Positions 1-8,520 of a DNA stretch of 64,000 nt are shown piece by piece (position 1 is the first letter of the stretch; each line of letters begins with the position of its first letter). The notes beneath the pieces are model-generated. The model did no database searches. It saw only the letters and a list, made by a program, of their open reading frames with translations, and had not been told where the DNA came from. The position numbers and the translations under genes are program-made. Source of the stretch: Rhizobium sp. BK399. GTDB lineage: Bacteria > Pseudomonadota > Alphaproteobacteria > Rhizobiales > Rhizobiaceae. The stretch spans positions 1 through 64,000 of the forward strand of contig NZ_JACIAH010000025.1 of assembly GCF_014194695.1 (NCBI RefSeq), in the 5' to 3' direction.

Positions 1-98
1 TCATCGACACGAGGAACGCCGCGAGGCTTGTTCGGCAGTAGGGACGAAATGATTGACCACTCGTGGTCGGTGAGTTCGTAGCGGCGGCGTGTCATCAT
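1..98 (-). mobile_element. IS5-family (IS427-like) transposase, N-terminal part
   Basis: The first 32 codons are visible and the gene runs off the left edge. The start MMTRRRYELTDHEW followed by SLLPNKPRG is typical of IS5-family (IS427 group) DDE transposase N-termini. A good ribosome site (GGAG) lies just before the tandem ATG codons at 93-98. The element sits against the truncated end of groEL, so it probably inserted into that gene. The catalytic domain and the other end are outside the window. Confidence 0.75.
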
Positions 99-122
99 AG
101 CTCCTAATTCGGAAGCCTTGAA

Positions 123-452
123 TCACGCCGAACGCAATACGCCAAGAGAATTTATGAGTTTACGGCCTAGAACTGTCGACGTGCTGGTTCCGTCCCCAAC
201 GACCTCACCGGTCTTTTCCGCCGCCGAGCGTAGCATTCTGGCGCCCAAATTTTCTTCTGGATCCTTCAGGTCGAATTCTTTTGCGATGGTGACACCGTCG
301 TTACATACAATCGGAGCCCCCCACTTCTTCTCAATGAGCACCGACTTCGACCGAGGGCCTAGCGTGATCCGCACCGCGTCGGCCAGTCTGCTTGCGCCTT
401 GCAAAACCTTGCCTCGAGCTTCGGAATGGAAAAGAACCTGTTTGTGCGGCAT
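123..452 (-). pseudogene. groEL: Divergent chaperonin GroEL, N-terminal fragment cut by IS
   Basis: About 109 residues of a 60-kDa chaperonin are present against a family length near 545. The apical-distal ATP region is recognisable: LADAVRITLGPRSKSVLIEK, NDGVTIAKE and GDGTSTSTVL (usually GDGTTTATVL). The sequence is well diverged from housekeeping rhizobial GroEL1. The ATG at 452 was chosen because GAGGAG precedes it; the longer reading from 536 adds unrelated residues. Coding stops beside the transposase at 1-98, so the copy is disrupted, and the remainder may lie beyond the window. No groES is seen upstream. A FixK-type box 76 bp upstream suggests it was a low-oxygen-induced paralogue. Confidence 0.8.
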
Positions 453-527
453 GGAAAATCTCCTCGATTGTCCCCATACAATGACTGGCACATCGCGTAC
501 CAATGACTCGAATTGCCGCCAATGAAA

Positions 528-541
528 TTGATCCACCTCAA
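528..541. promoter_or_regulatory. FixK/FNR-type box upstream of groEL fragment
   Basis: TTGATCCACCTCAA matches TTGAY-N4-RTCAA in nine of ten defined positions. It lies 76 bp before the groEL start at 452, a spacing compatible with class II activation. Confidence 0.6.
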
Positions 542-683
542 ACGCCTTGTTTCATTTGCCAGCACTGAGTTTCTAAGTCGTCGGCCCGCCGAGCGGTGAT
601 CGCGCGCGGTTGGATATCCCAGTCGTTTGGTCAGTGCCTTCTGATTGAAGCGTAGCTACGCATTGCGGCAAGCAATGGGGCAA

Positions 684-1013
684 TCAGCGACCATGGGCCT
701 TGATGTACGCAACGAGATCCGCGATCTCGGACCGCGTCAGGGAAAAATTTGGCATACGAGAATTATGCTGGGCTGCGAGGAAGGTCGAAAGTGACTGATC
801 ATCGAAACGGTCCGACCGCCGGATTTGCGCGAAGGTCGGGATTTGATCGCTGCCTTGCTGCTGCTGCGGAGAGACGACGTGACATCCAGTGCACCAACGT
901 TCGGCAATCTTTTGGCCATTCCCGCGATCGGCAGCCACACTCCCGCCCACGCACGCTGCCAAGAGCGTCGCTGAAGCGATAAAACATGTCTGTGCGGATC
1001 CTGACAACATCAT
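684..1013 (-). CDS. Small exported class I cytochrome c
   Basis: A 109-residue protein with an N-terminal signal peptide (hydrophobic run FIASATLLAACVGGSVA) and one heme-attachment motif CTGCH near residue 41. Downstream the MPNFSLTRSEIADLVAYI segment gives the usual axial methionine and C-terminal helix of class I c-type cytochromes. It should be a periplasmic electron carrier. The start may be the second ATG at 1010, which is better spaced from GAGG. It is divergent from the universal stress gene at 1596. No clear FixK box was found close to this start. The exact redox partner cannot be told. Confidence 0.82.
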   Translation of the reverse strand: MMLSGSAQTCFIASATLLAACVGGSVAADRGNGQKIAERWCTGCHVVSPQQQQGSDQIPTFAQIRRSDRFDDQSLSTFLAAQHNSRMPNFSLTRSEIADLVAYIKAHGR

Positions 1014-1190
1014 TCCCTCGCTCTAGGTTAAACTCACCTGATCGCGTCCCTGGCACAGCAAACTTTGGCGTGTCGCGGTCAATGGCCATTGCGCAGATGA
1101 AGTCATCGAAAGCCTCTTATTGATTGACGCGATGATACTGGAGAGTTGTTCAGGTGCCTTGATCTTCGTCAATGTCTGGAGCGAGACGCT

Positions 1191-1400
1191 ATGTGTGCGG
1201 CGGTATCCGCGCGACTGCAGACGGATCCCGGCTTTCCTCCTCAGTGGTCGAGATCTCGGTCAAGGAAGGGTTCGTGACACTGAACGGAAAAGTTGACACC
1301 CCTCTTGACCGGGATGCTGCAAGGGTCGCAGCGGAAGCATTCCCGGCGTAAGAGGCGTCTCGACCAATATCAACATCGGCCACCACATGAGAGGTCGGAT
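1191..1400 (+). pseudogene. Frameshifted BON-domain remnant
   Basis: Three reading-frame pieces spell one BON domain: ARLQTDPG, then VEISVKEGFVTLNGKVDT through ARVAAEAFP, then GVRGVSTNINIG. At least two frameshifts and a stop separate them. The order and the G-V-V/N pattern are those of the intact BON proteins at 6784-7434 and 12412-13059. It lies between the divergent cytochrome c and stress-protein genes. Confidence 0.65.
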
Positions 1401-1525
1401 CGGGCCAGCGCCCTGAATTGACAGTTGTCAACAAGCCCACTTCGATTCTGGATCGCCTCCGAACACACAGTTTCAGGCCAGGATCCGGATCACAGCTGCT
1501 GCGGGAACGTTCTTGAAATCCCATT

Positions 1526-1539
1526 TTGACGGACATCAA
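1526..1539. promoter_or_regulatory. FixK box upstream of universal stress protein
   Basis: TTGACGGACATCAA is a perfect TTGAY-N4-RTCAA site, 57 bp upstream of the ATG at 1596. Confidence 0.75.
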
Positions 1540-1595
1540 TGACCCGTTCACAAGATACGGTAAGTTCTTAGCTATCCAAGAAGGAGTTCGGAGCC

Positions 1596-2426
1596 ATGAG
1601 CATAAATACCGTCATGTGCGTCTTTAGCGTCGACGAATGGGAAACGGACGTTAAGACAGCTATCGAGTTCTGCGAGACCCAAGGCGCCCACCTGAATGCG
1701 GTCGTAATATGCATGTGCGCAGTTCCGCCAGTTGCGGTCTATCCTGTGACGACGACGTGGCTCGACGAACAACAAAAGGAAATTGATCGCCTTTCTGAAG
1801 CGGCAACAGCAATTCGCGAAGTTCTGGAACGGTCTGACTTGTCATTCGACATTCAAGAAATTTACACCGAGTTTGCATGGGCAGATCACGACATTGCCCA
1901 ACATGCCCTCTATGCTGATATCATTCTGGTTGGCCCGGAGGCTGCCGGCAACGCGGCACTACAGCGGCGGATTATCGACGGCGCCCTATTCCAGTCGCCG
2001 ACACCAATTCTCCTAAACCCTCGCCGGCAGGCAGTAAGCTCTTTCCCCTCCTCGGTCTTGCTCGCCTGGGATTCGAGTGATGAGGCAGCGCGTGCCACAC
2101 GCCAGTCAATGGAGTTCCTGAAGGGATGTGAGGCGGTGCATGTAACGATGGTCGATCCGGTCGCTCGACGCTATGCGAATGGTGAGGAACCTGGAGTCGA
2201 GATCGCCACGTTTCTTTCACGGCACGGTATAAAAGCCGAGGTCGACCGAATTGCGAGCGGACATCTCAGCGTAGATACGGCCTTGCGCCAGCACGCCGTC
2301 GATGTCGGCGCCGACATGGTGGTCATGGGCGCCTATAACCACCCGCGACTTAAGCAGCGACTGTTCGGCGGCGTCACCCGTTCGATGTTAAAGAGTTGCC
2401 CTGTCCCGCTGTTCTTGGCACGCTAG
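1596..2426 (+). CDS. Tandem universal stress protein (UspA family)
   Basis: A 276-residue cytoplasmic protein with two Usp folds, roughly residues 1-145 and 150-276. The second half ends in the ATP-binding type signature: DMVVMGAYNHPRLKQRLFGG, then SMLKSCPVPLF, which fits G-2x-G-9x-G(S/T). The first half keeps the fold (DIILVGPEAAGN) but a degraded nucleotide loop. The start follows AAGGAG at correct spacing. Tandem Usp proteins in rhizobia are commonly induced by low oxygen, and the perfect FixK box at 1526 supports that here. No enzymatic activity can be read from the sequence. Confidence 0.88.
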   Translation: MSINTVMCVFSVDEWETDVKTAIEFCETQGAHLNAVVICMCAVPPVAVYPVTTTWLDEQQKEIDRLSEAATAIREVLERSDLSFDIQEIYTEFAWADHDIAQHALYADIILVGPEAAGNAALQRRIIDGALFQSPTPILLNPRRQAVSSFPSSVLLAWDSSDEAARATRQSMEFLKGCEAVHVTMVDPVARRYANGEEPGVEIATFLSRHGIKAEVDRIASGHLSVDTALRQHAVDVGADMVVMGAYNHPRLKQRLFGGVTRSMLKSCPVPLFLAR

Positions 2427-2481
2427 TAAGCAATCGCCTAACTGAGACGGCCGGGAGGACCTCAAAAAACGGACGGCACCG

Positions 2482-4389
2482 TCAATTGAGAAGTTGGCGC
2501 AGTCGGCTCGAAAGCTCCTGCGCTGTATATGGCTTCTTAAGCCAGCTGGATATGGGCAGGGAACGTTTTGCTATACTCGGCTCTGCGTATCCGGATGTGA
2601 ATAGCACTTTGAGGTCAGGCCTGTATAGCGTGGCCTGACGCGCAAGCTCGTCACCGGTCATTCCGCCCGGCATGACGATATCGGTAAATAGCAGATCGAT
2701 CGGCTCGGTGCTTGAGAGCAGTTCGAGTGCACGCGTGGCATCAGGAGCTTCCAGAACTGAATAGCCAGCATTCACCAGCCGCGCGACGACGACCCGCCTT
2801 ACACGCTCGTCATCCTCCACCACCAGAATGTGCTCGCTTCCGCCAGCCGCGTCTTCGCCGCCCGATGTCTTTCCCAACTGTGGAGTGACTTCAGCACCCA
2901 CGGCAGGCAGATAAATTCTGACTGTTGTTCCCTTGTCCAGTTCACTGTAGAGCTGGATGTGTCCACCGAGCTGCTTCACAAAGCCATAGACCATGCTGAG
3001 GCCAAGGCCAGTCCCCGCGCCGATCCCCTTAGTGGTGAAGAAAGGCTCAAATGCGCGGTTCTTTACTTCCTCGCTCATTCCTTCTCCCGTGTCCGTCACT
3101 GCGACGAGAATATAGTTGCCGGGCTTCACTTCCGGATACATCTGTGCGTAGTCCGCATCGAGTTCAACCCGTGAGATGTCGAGCGTGAGACTACCACCAC
3201 CCGGCATCGCATCTCGAGCGTTCAAAGCCAGGTTGAGCAAGGCGGCCTGAAGCTGTGACTTGTCCACCATGGCCATATGCTTGCTGCCCCTGATACTCGT
3301 TCGAAGCTCGATCGTTTCGCCCAGCGATCGTCTCAGGAGCTCAGAAAAACCCGACACAAGTGAACCGACATCGGTACTCTCCGGCTCGAGCGGCTGACGC
3401 CGACCGAAGGAGAGCAGCTGGCTCGTCAACTTTGCTCCGTCGTGTACGGCATCCTGAGCCTCGCGAAGCAGTTCGTGCTGGTAGTCGCCTTCCAACAGCG
3501 ACTCGAGCATTTCGAGATTGCCACTGATCACCGTTAGGAGATTATTGAAGTCGTGAGCCAAACCTCCGGTCAACTGCCCTACGGCCTCCATCTTCTGAGA
3601 CTGTCTAAGCTCTTCCTCGATGCGCTGCCGGCCGGTCAAGTCGCGAACAAATCCAGTAAATATTCGTGTTTCGTTCGAAACCGCTTCGCCGACCGCCAAC
3701 TCCATCGGAAACAATGATCCATCCTTCTTGCGGCCCTTGACCACTCGCCCAAGACCGATGATCCTGCCTCTACCGGTGCGAAGGTAATCGGCGATGTACC
3801 TGTCGTGTTCCTCTCGGAAGGGCGATGGCATCAGCATGCGAACGTTGCGGCCGATGACTTCGCGAGAGCTGTAGCCGAACAATTTTTCTGCCGCACTGCT
3901 GAACGAGGTGATGGATCCGGACTCGTCGACCACGACCATTGAATCCGGGACTGTGTCCAGGATAGATCGAAGGTGCGCTTCGCGTTCGGCGAGATCGTCC
4001 TGGATTTTTCTGGTCTCCGAAACATCCGTATTCGTCTGAATGACCACCGGTGAAGAGGACTTCGCGTCGAAAACGACCCATCGCGTCGCGATCGTCATCG
4101 GGTGGCCATCCTTGTGACGATGCACAATGTCGCCTTCCCACGATAAGCCGGCAAATACGTCCCGGCGGATGTCTTCGATCGGCCGCGGCAGCTTCGTACG
4201 AAGCAGCCGGTGAACGACTTGCCCCACCGCCTCGGCACGCTTCCAACCATAAAGCCGCTCGCTACCGGACGTCCAGTGACTGATAACCCCATCCACGCCA
4301 TGAATGATCACGCTCGTGTCATCGAATACGCGAGCAATGACATCGAGATCCTGCGCCGGAGCGAACGGAACGGTGGCATCCACTGGCAT
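2482..4389 (-). CDS. fixL: Hybrid FixL-type oxygen sensor kinase (hFixL)
   Basis: A 635-residue soluble hybrid histidine kinase. Order: PAS 1 (about 20-130), PAS 2 (about 136-255), HisKA with phospho-acceptor His279 in GGLAHDFNN, HATPase with the G boxes DTGEGM and GTGLGLSM, then a receiver (about 520-635) with acceptor Asp570. PAS 2 is FixL-like: His195 in REEHDRYIADY and Arg215 in IIGLGR keep the 20-residue spacing of the heme ligand His200 and distal Arg220 of Bradyrhizobium FixL, and FTGFVRDLT follows. So it should bind heme and sense oxygen. There are no membrane segments. It lies 13 bp after fixK and is probably co-transcribed. The layout matches hFixL of R. etli and R. leguminosarum, which works through FxkR rather than FixJ. 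No FxkR or FixJ is in the window. Confidence 0.87.
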   Translation of the reverse strand: MPVDATVPFAPAQDLDVIARVFDDTSVIIHGVDGVISHWTSGSERLYGWKRAEAVGQVVHRLLRTKLPRPIEDIRRDVFAGLSWEGDIVHRHKDGHPMTIATRWVVFDAKSSSPVVIQTNTDVSETRKIQDDLAEREAHLRSILDTVPDSMVVVDESGSITSFSSAAEKLFGYSSREVIGRNVRMLMPSPFREEHDRYIADYLRTGRGRIIGLGRVVKGRKKDGSLFPMELAVGEAVSNETRIFTGFVRDLTGRQRIEEELRQSQKMEAVGQLTGGLAHDFNNLLTVISGNLEMLESLLEGDYQHELLREAQDAVHDGAKLTSQLLSFGRRQPLEPESTDVGSLVSGFSELLRRSLGETIELRTSIRGSKHMAMVDKSQLQAALLNLALNARDAMPGGGSLTLDISRVELDADYAQMYPEVKPGNYILVAVTDTGEGMSEEVKNRAFEPFFTTKGIGAGTGLGLSMVYGFVKQLGGHIQLYSELDKGTTVRIYLPAVGAEVTPQLGKTSGGEDAAGGSEHILVVEDDERVRRVVVARLVNAGYSVLEAPDATRALELLSSTEPIDLLFTDIVMPGGMTGDELARQATLYRPDLKVLFTSGYAEPSIAKRSLPISSWLKKPYTAQELSSRLRQLLN

Positions 4390-4402
4390 CGTGCCTTACC
4401 TT

Positions 4403-5134
4403 TCAATGACGGCAGCACCTTAGAGTATCATTGAGCTCATTATCGACGTCAGCATCGCCCTCTCCAGCCCGCAGTACAAGCGCCGACTTCTTCAATACGC
4501 GTATTTCGTGTCTTCGACCCGTCGAGAGAATGCCTTGTCCAGCCAGTTTCGTAACGGTCCGCGAGACCGTTTCAATCGTCAGACCGAGGTAGTCAGCAAT
4601 ATCCAGCCGGGTCATCGGGAGGCTGATCACGTCCCTGGCAAAACCCAGAGACGTGCTCTTGTGTAACTGGGCCAAGAGGAAGCTGCAAAGCCGTTCTTCC
4701 GCACTCTTGCAGGACAACAGGACCATCTGATCCTGCGCGGCGGCGACCTCGTCACAGAGTTGTGAGAGAAGTATGGGTCGCAGGTCAGGACGAGCCAGGA
4801 GTTGCTGGTCGAACGCCACTTTCGTCTGGCGCTGAAAGTGGACGTCGTCCAACGCCTCTGCACTGTAAAGATAGCGGTTCTTAAAAGAGACGCCCACGAT
4901 GTCTCCCTTGGTCAAAAAGCCCGTGATCACACGACGTCCATCGTGAAGTTGCCGGCAGACGCGCAGATTTCCCTCGCGGATGGCAAAGAGATGCAGGGCG
5001 CGATCGCCTTCAAAAAAGACGATCTGACCAGCCGTTGCGTGCTCCAGGGGACTGCGGTCAAATAGTGTGGCCAGCGTGCAGGGCTCGCGTATCGCCGCAG
5101 CTTCCTGAAACAACGGTCTTATATTCGCCAGCAT
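4403..5134 (-). CDS. fixK: FixK-type Crp/Fnr transcription activator
   Basis: A 243-residue Crp/Fnr regulator: cyclic-nucleotide-like beta-roll (about 30-115), dimer helix (about 118-160) and winged helix-turn-helix (about 172-215). The recognition helix TIETVSRTVTKL carries Glu188, Ser191 and Arg192, the E-xx-SR set used to read TTGA half-sites. The N-terminal cysteine cluster of FNR is missing, as in FixK. The gene precedes hFixL with a 13-bp gap. Upstream at 5221-5236 is a GTTACA-type direct repeat like the FxkR K-box. Several nearby genes carry matching TTGAY-N4-RTCAA boxes, so it is the likely local regulator. The start ATG follows GGAG. Confidence 0.87.
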   Translation of the reverse strand: MLANIRPLFQEAAAIREPCTLATLFDRSPLEHATAGQIVFFEGDRALHLFAIREGNLRVCRQLHDGRRVITGFLTKGDIVGVSFKNRYLYSAEALDDVHFQRQTKVAFDQQLLARPDLRPILLSQLCDEVAAAQDQMVLLSCKSAEERLCSFLLAQLHKSTSLGFARDVISLPMTRLDIADYLGLTIETVSRTVTKLAGQGILSTGRRHEIRVLKKSALVLRAGEGDADVDNELNDTLRCCRH

Positions 5135-5220
5135 GATTTGCTCCCTCCAATCATGAGGCTGCAGTAAACAATGCTAGCGTTACGGCCGGATGCCTTTTCG
5201 GTGCCAGTTTGTCTAAGTTT

Positions 5221-5236
5221 TGTAACAATCTGTGAC
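5221..5236 (-). promoter_or_regulatory. K-box-like FxkR site upstream of fixK
   Basis: On the minus strand the sequence reads GTCACA-GATT-GTTACA, a direct repeat with a 4-bp spacer. This differs by one base from GTTACA-N4-GTTACA, the K-box described (from memory) for FxkR activation of fixK in R. etli. It lies about 87 bp upstream of the fixK start. Confidence 0.6.
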
Positions 5237-5289
5237 ATATTGAGGACAGCGGACGTGGTGTTATCTTCTATACTACCCTGCGTCCTTTT

Positions 5290-5700
5290 TTAGCTTTTCG
5301 TTCCCGAACGATCAGTCCATCGCAGCGAGGCGCAAGCCGTGGTTGTGGGTGACGTTTGACGACGTTGTACCCTCTTCACGATTGTCTGCATCAACTCGAA
5401 TACGTCGCTCGCCGCGCGAGTATCAACATTGCCTGTAGGCTCGCCAGCGAGAACCAGCGATGGCTCCATGGCGAGCGCTCGGGCAATCGCCACCTTGTTA
5501 ACAGCCGCCCGACATCGCGACAATCGTCTCGCCATCTGGAAAGGCCAACCCAATCAAAAAGCTCGTCTACGCGCCGCGGCTGTCGCGCGTAGCGATGCAA
5601 GAGAGCGAGCGCGAACGCACCGAGGCCGGCCTCCAAGAGCGACCTGGCAAAGCCAAGAACGCCGCGCTGGTGTAACCGGCCCATGGCAGAATGAAAATTG
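5290..5700 (-). pseudogene. Decayed ABC transporter ATPase (LolD/MacB type)
   Basis: Frame-broken remnant of an ABC ATP-binding subunit. The clearest part is VAIARALAMEPSLVLAGEPT followed by GNVDTRAASDVFELM, a LolD/MacB-like Walker B and D-loop in which the normal ADEPTGNLD reads AGEPTGNVD. The preceding signature LSGG is destroyed and a piece with VDELFDWVGL lies in another frame. The gene is too short and broken to be functional. Confidence 0.7.
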
Positions 5701-5718
5701 CCTTCCGGCAGGAATGAT

Positions 5719-5732
5719 TTGACATCGGTCAA
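5719..5732. promoter_or_regulatory. FixK box upstream of 78-aa gene
   Basis: TTGACATCGGTCAA is a perfect TTGAY-N4-RTCAA palindrome 54 bp before the ATG at 5787. Confidence 0.72.
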
Positions 5733-5786
5733 AGTCTTTCTGGCAGATCAGCAATTAAGGTACGTCCGATATCCGGAGGAGCGTCG

Positions 5787-6023
5787 ATGACCCTGCCTGC
5801 CCTAACATCGTCGGAGCTGAAAACACTATCGGTCGCCGTGCAGAACTGGTATCGCCACTACTGCGTACCCCTCGATACATCGGTATCTTGCCTCGTATGC
5901 GTGGCGGCGATTGAGATTTACCATCGCGGCGTCGTCAATGTTGACGATATTTCCGGGATCCTTATTGCGCGGCTTTCACCAGGGTCTGCCGCTACCCAAG
6001 CCGTTTCCGACACCATACACTAA
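5787..6023 (+). CDS. Hypothetical 78-aa protein, FixK-box controlled
   Basis: A 78-residue protein of unrecognised family. The start is preceded by GGAGGAG and by a perfect FixK box, which makes it likely to be expressed. It has three cysteines (VPLDTSVSCLVCVAAIEIYH region) and a mixed helical pattern with no signal peptide or strong membrane segment. A role in low-oxygen physiology is inferred from the promoter only. Confidence 0.62.
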   Translation: MTLPALTSSELKTLSVAVQNWYRHYCVPLDTSVSCLVCVAAIEIYHRGVVNVDDISGILIARLSPGSAATQAVSDTIH

Positions 6024-6104
6024 GGGCTCGGCACGTTCGGCCAAGCCGCCAATGGACACTGGTTCCGTTCCAGGGCGTACTCGGCCGAGGCCAGCATTGC
6101 TGTT

Positions 6105-6532
6105 CTAGTCGATCTGCTTTGCCATTCGACCAGAAACATCATCCTGAAGATTCCATGGAAAAGATGCGGAGAGATATGCGCCGGTGGAACCTCGTCTAGC
6201 TTCAGCGAACCCATCTCCCACCAGTTTCTGTGCGCCGCAACAAAGTCCGTGCGTGGAGGTCGGCAAATTCCTGGCAACGTCCTTCAAGCACGACGCGTCG
6301 CGGGCATCGTTTCGATGGCCAGTCTTCCACTTGAAGGCAAACTTTGGGGTTCCGTCTCATCGAGTCGACTTTGCGCATTGAAAGACCCTAAAAGCGACGC
6401 TCGCCTCAAACGCGAAATAAACAGGAACGACGTAGGGCTGTTTTCATTACTACAAGCCAAGAGACCGAAGTGCGCACTTTTCAGCATGTCCAGGCATTCT
6501 CTATATGTCAGTTTTCCTAGGGCCGTCGACAT
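6105..6532 (-). pseudogene. Decayed PNPOx-like FMN-binding protein
   Basis: The N-terminus LTYRECLDMLKSAHFGLLAC is that of pyridoxamine-5'-phosphate-oxidase-like flavin proteins, which are often found in rhizobial low-oxygen regulons. After about 35 residues the frame breaks. A second frame holds LAIETMPATRRA, and a third ends DDVSGRMAKQID, matching the usual C-terminal VTGRMAKQI. At least two frameshifts are required, so it is non-functional. Confidence 0.65.
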
Positions 6533-6547
6533 TGCGATCGCTCCCGT

Positions 6548-6784
6548 TCACGGTCCATCTTTGATCGATCTTTGCAGGTGAAAGTCGGACCGGGCCACGT
6601 CGCTGGTCGGACGATACATAAGGACGCTGATGACCGCAGCGATCATCACAATGAGTACTAGCAGCAACGCATGGTCAATGAAGAGCCAACGTAGCAATTT
6701 CAAGCCATCCCGAGCGTGCATTGCAACCCCACCAATTCCAGCAGGGCTAGTTTCGGCCGTATTAATTTCTGTTGGCTCCTCCAT
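6548..6784 (-). CDS. Small single-span membrane protein
   Basis: A 78-residue protein with one strong membrane helix (WLFIDHALLLVLIVMIAAVI, about residues 33-52), a hydrophilic N-terminus and a basic C-terminus. The ATG overlaps the stop of the BON gene by one base (TGATG), so the two are translationally coupled and share the FixK box at 7511. The longer reading starting at 6871 would run inside the BON gene and is not favoured. Family not recognised. Confidence 0.65.
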   Translation of the reverse strand: MEEPTEINTAETSPAGIGGVAMHARDGLKLLRWLFIDHALLLVLIVMIAAVISVLMYRPTSDVARSDFHLQRSIKDGP

Positions 6785-7434
6785 CAACCGCGGACCGCGA
6801 GATTGTTGGTCACGCTTACGACGCCCGGAATCGACCAGGCCGCCCGTTCCGCGGCAGTCCGTTCCCGCCAACCCGTGACGCCGCCCTTCAGGGTCACGTT
6901 GCCATCCAGGACGGCGACTTCGACACGTTCCGCCTCGACGTCGGCATTGCGTTTGAGCGCCCCTTCAATGCGCTTCTTCACATCGGGGATTGAGGCGGAA
7001 GGTTTGATCGAGAGGACGTTCGTCACACCCACAACACCGCCGAGCTTCATAACCGCCCGCTCTGCCGCAACCCGCTGGAAATGCCACTGGACCTCGCCAG
7101 TCAGCGTCACCCAACCCTTCTGAACTTTCACGCCGATCGCGCCATTCGGCAAGAGCGCATCCCATTCGATGATATCCAGCGCGCGCGCCGCGATCTCGTC
7201 GTCTGCATGTCGCTTGTGGCCCTGGAACCTGACTTCAAGCGTCTCGGCGAGGGCACGCACGCCTTTGACCCGCTTTACCGCCATTTCTGCGGCGATCTTT
7301 TCGGCATAGCTACCGACATGGCCGGAAAGTGTGACGACGCCCTCTTCAACCGCGACGCCGATATTGGCCGCATCTATGCTCGGGTCGAATACGAGTTCGT
7401 CGATGATATTTTGGCGTAAGGCGAGATCGTTCAT
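6784..7434 (-). CDS. Triple-BON-domain protein
   Basis: A 216-residue protein starting MNDLALRQNIIDELVFDP, with three BON domains (about 10-75, 85-150 and 150-215). Each has the hallmark G-x-V-T-L-x-G-x-V strand: EGVVTLSGHVGSY, KGWVTLTGEVQW and DGNVTLKGGVTGW. There is no signal peptide, so it is cytoplasmic. The start was chosen for the GGAGGAA before the ATG at 7434. It is a paralogue of 12412-13059. BON domains are thought to bind membranes or polymers; the precise function is unknown. A FixK box lies 77 bp upstream. Confidence 0.85.
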   Translation of the reverse strand: MNDLALRQNIIDELVFDPSIDAANIGVAVEEGVVTLSGHVGSYAEKIAAEMAVKRVKGVRALAETLEVRFQGHKRHADDEIAARALDIIEWDALLPNGAIGVKVQKGWVTLTGEVQWHFQRVAAERAVMKLGGVVGVTNVLSIKPSASIPDVKKRIEGALKRNADVEAERVEVAVLDGNVTLKGGVTGWRERTAAERAAWSIPGVVSVTNNLAVRG

Positions 7435-7510
7435 GACATTCCTCCATTGAACAATACTCATCGAGGGCAAGCCTCACGTTTTATGATCCTCTCACTTTCA
7501 CCGCACTACA

Positions 7511-7524
7511 TTGCGTTTGATCAA
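7511..7524. promoter_or_regulatory. FixK box upstream of BON operon
   Basis: TTGCGTTTGATCAA (other strand TTGAT-CAAA-CGCAA) keeps TTG-N8-CAA and one perfect half-site. The same TTGAT-N4-CGCAA variant occurs at 18900. Confidence 0.6.
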
Positions 7525-8124
7525 ATCATCAAAAATAGCGCCTCAGCGAGCATCTGTGCAGCATTATGTGCCCGGAACCCGGTGCATGAAATCAGAGACT
7601 TACATGGCCGCGCGGACAATTTTCCGGTGCGCTGAGCAGCCCCTTCTCAAATGGTCGAACCAGACAGAGCTCTTTGTTGGTTCCCCTCGCTATGGTGGTA
7701 CGCCCGCGACAATTGTCATGCAGGACGTCACGTCGATCGGGATATCGTTCAGGATGGTTCCAGTTCAAACAACATCATGCGGGGGCTTGCCGATGACCTC
7801 TTTGATGCTGGATGCCGCTGACGAACGCAGGCGTGATCTCGACAAGAAGATAGCCGAACCATGTCGCGTGACCTCGGGCCTTTGAGCGACGAGCGCGTGC
7901 TCGAACCAGGACAATTGGCAGCGCAACTGTCAGCTGGTGCATGGGTAAGCCCTTGCCCCAAGAACGTAGGTCGTCAGGTGCCGCGTCCGCTCAGGATCTC
8001 ATTCTCGGCCATTGCGCAAGCGCATGATGGTGGGCCCGTTTTTTGAAGCCCAACATGTCTAAATCTCGTGCAAAATAGCGCCACGCGGCGGCAAATGGCT
8101 CCTCACAGCCTCCTCATGCACACC
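7525..8124. other. Intergenic region, no gene recognised
   Basis: Open frames here lack ribosome sites and family resemblance, and composition is irregular as in decayed DNA. It separates two leftward transcription units. I could not assign any remnant securely. Confidence 0.4.
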
Positions 8125-8475
8125 TCAGGAGACCCGACCCTCTTGCCAAGCATGCACCAGCAGGGCCGACAGGACAGCGTGCAGGACGACTGCTGGCCAA
8201 AGCAGAACGCCCATTGGTCCGTGAGCGAGACCGAGATAGGCGAGGTACAGCGTCACGATCGTGCTGTAGAAGAGCATGCCTTCGAGGGGCCGACCCCGCC
8301 AGCAGGCGATCCCCAGTCCGATCAGCGCCATGCCAGCGACGCGCGCGGCGGCGACCGCGACGCCCACCAGCGCCTCCCCAAGCAGCAACTCACCGACGAG
8401 CGCGGGAATTGCGACCAACGCGAGACCGGTCACGATTTCACCGATGGCCGCGACAGCAATTGTGTGGTTGGTCAC
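8125..8475 (-). CDS. Small four-helix membrane protein
   Basis: About 116 residues, almost entirely hydrophobic, with roughly four membrane helices (starting near residues 5, 30, 65 and 90). A GTG at 8475 is preferred because AGAGGAGG lies before it; an in-frame GTG at 8496 gives 7 more residues. It is the last gene of the sulfatase operon, 45 bp after the secreted protein. Family not recognised. Confidence 0.65.
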   Translation of the reverse strand: MTNHTIAVAAIGEIVTGLALVAIPALVGELLLGEALVGVAVAAARVAGMALIGLGIACWRGRPLEGMLFYSTIVTLYLAYLGLAHGPMGVLLWPAVVLHAVLSALLVHAWQEGRVS

Positions 8476-8520
8476 GCCGATCCTCCTCTCTGACACTCCG
8501 GTCAGGACGACGCTTCAGCA

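Noticed and set aside
1120..1133. TTGATTGACGCGAT as a FixK box for cytochrome c
   Set aside because: Only the left half-site matches; the right half has one of five bases correct.
7511..7885. 124-codon plus frame in the 7.5 kb gap
   Set aside because: Starts inside the FixK box region, no ribosome site, no recognisable family.
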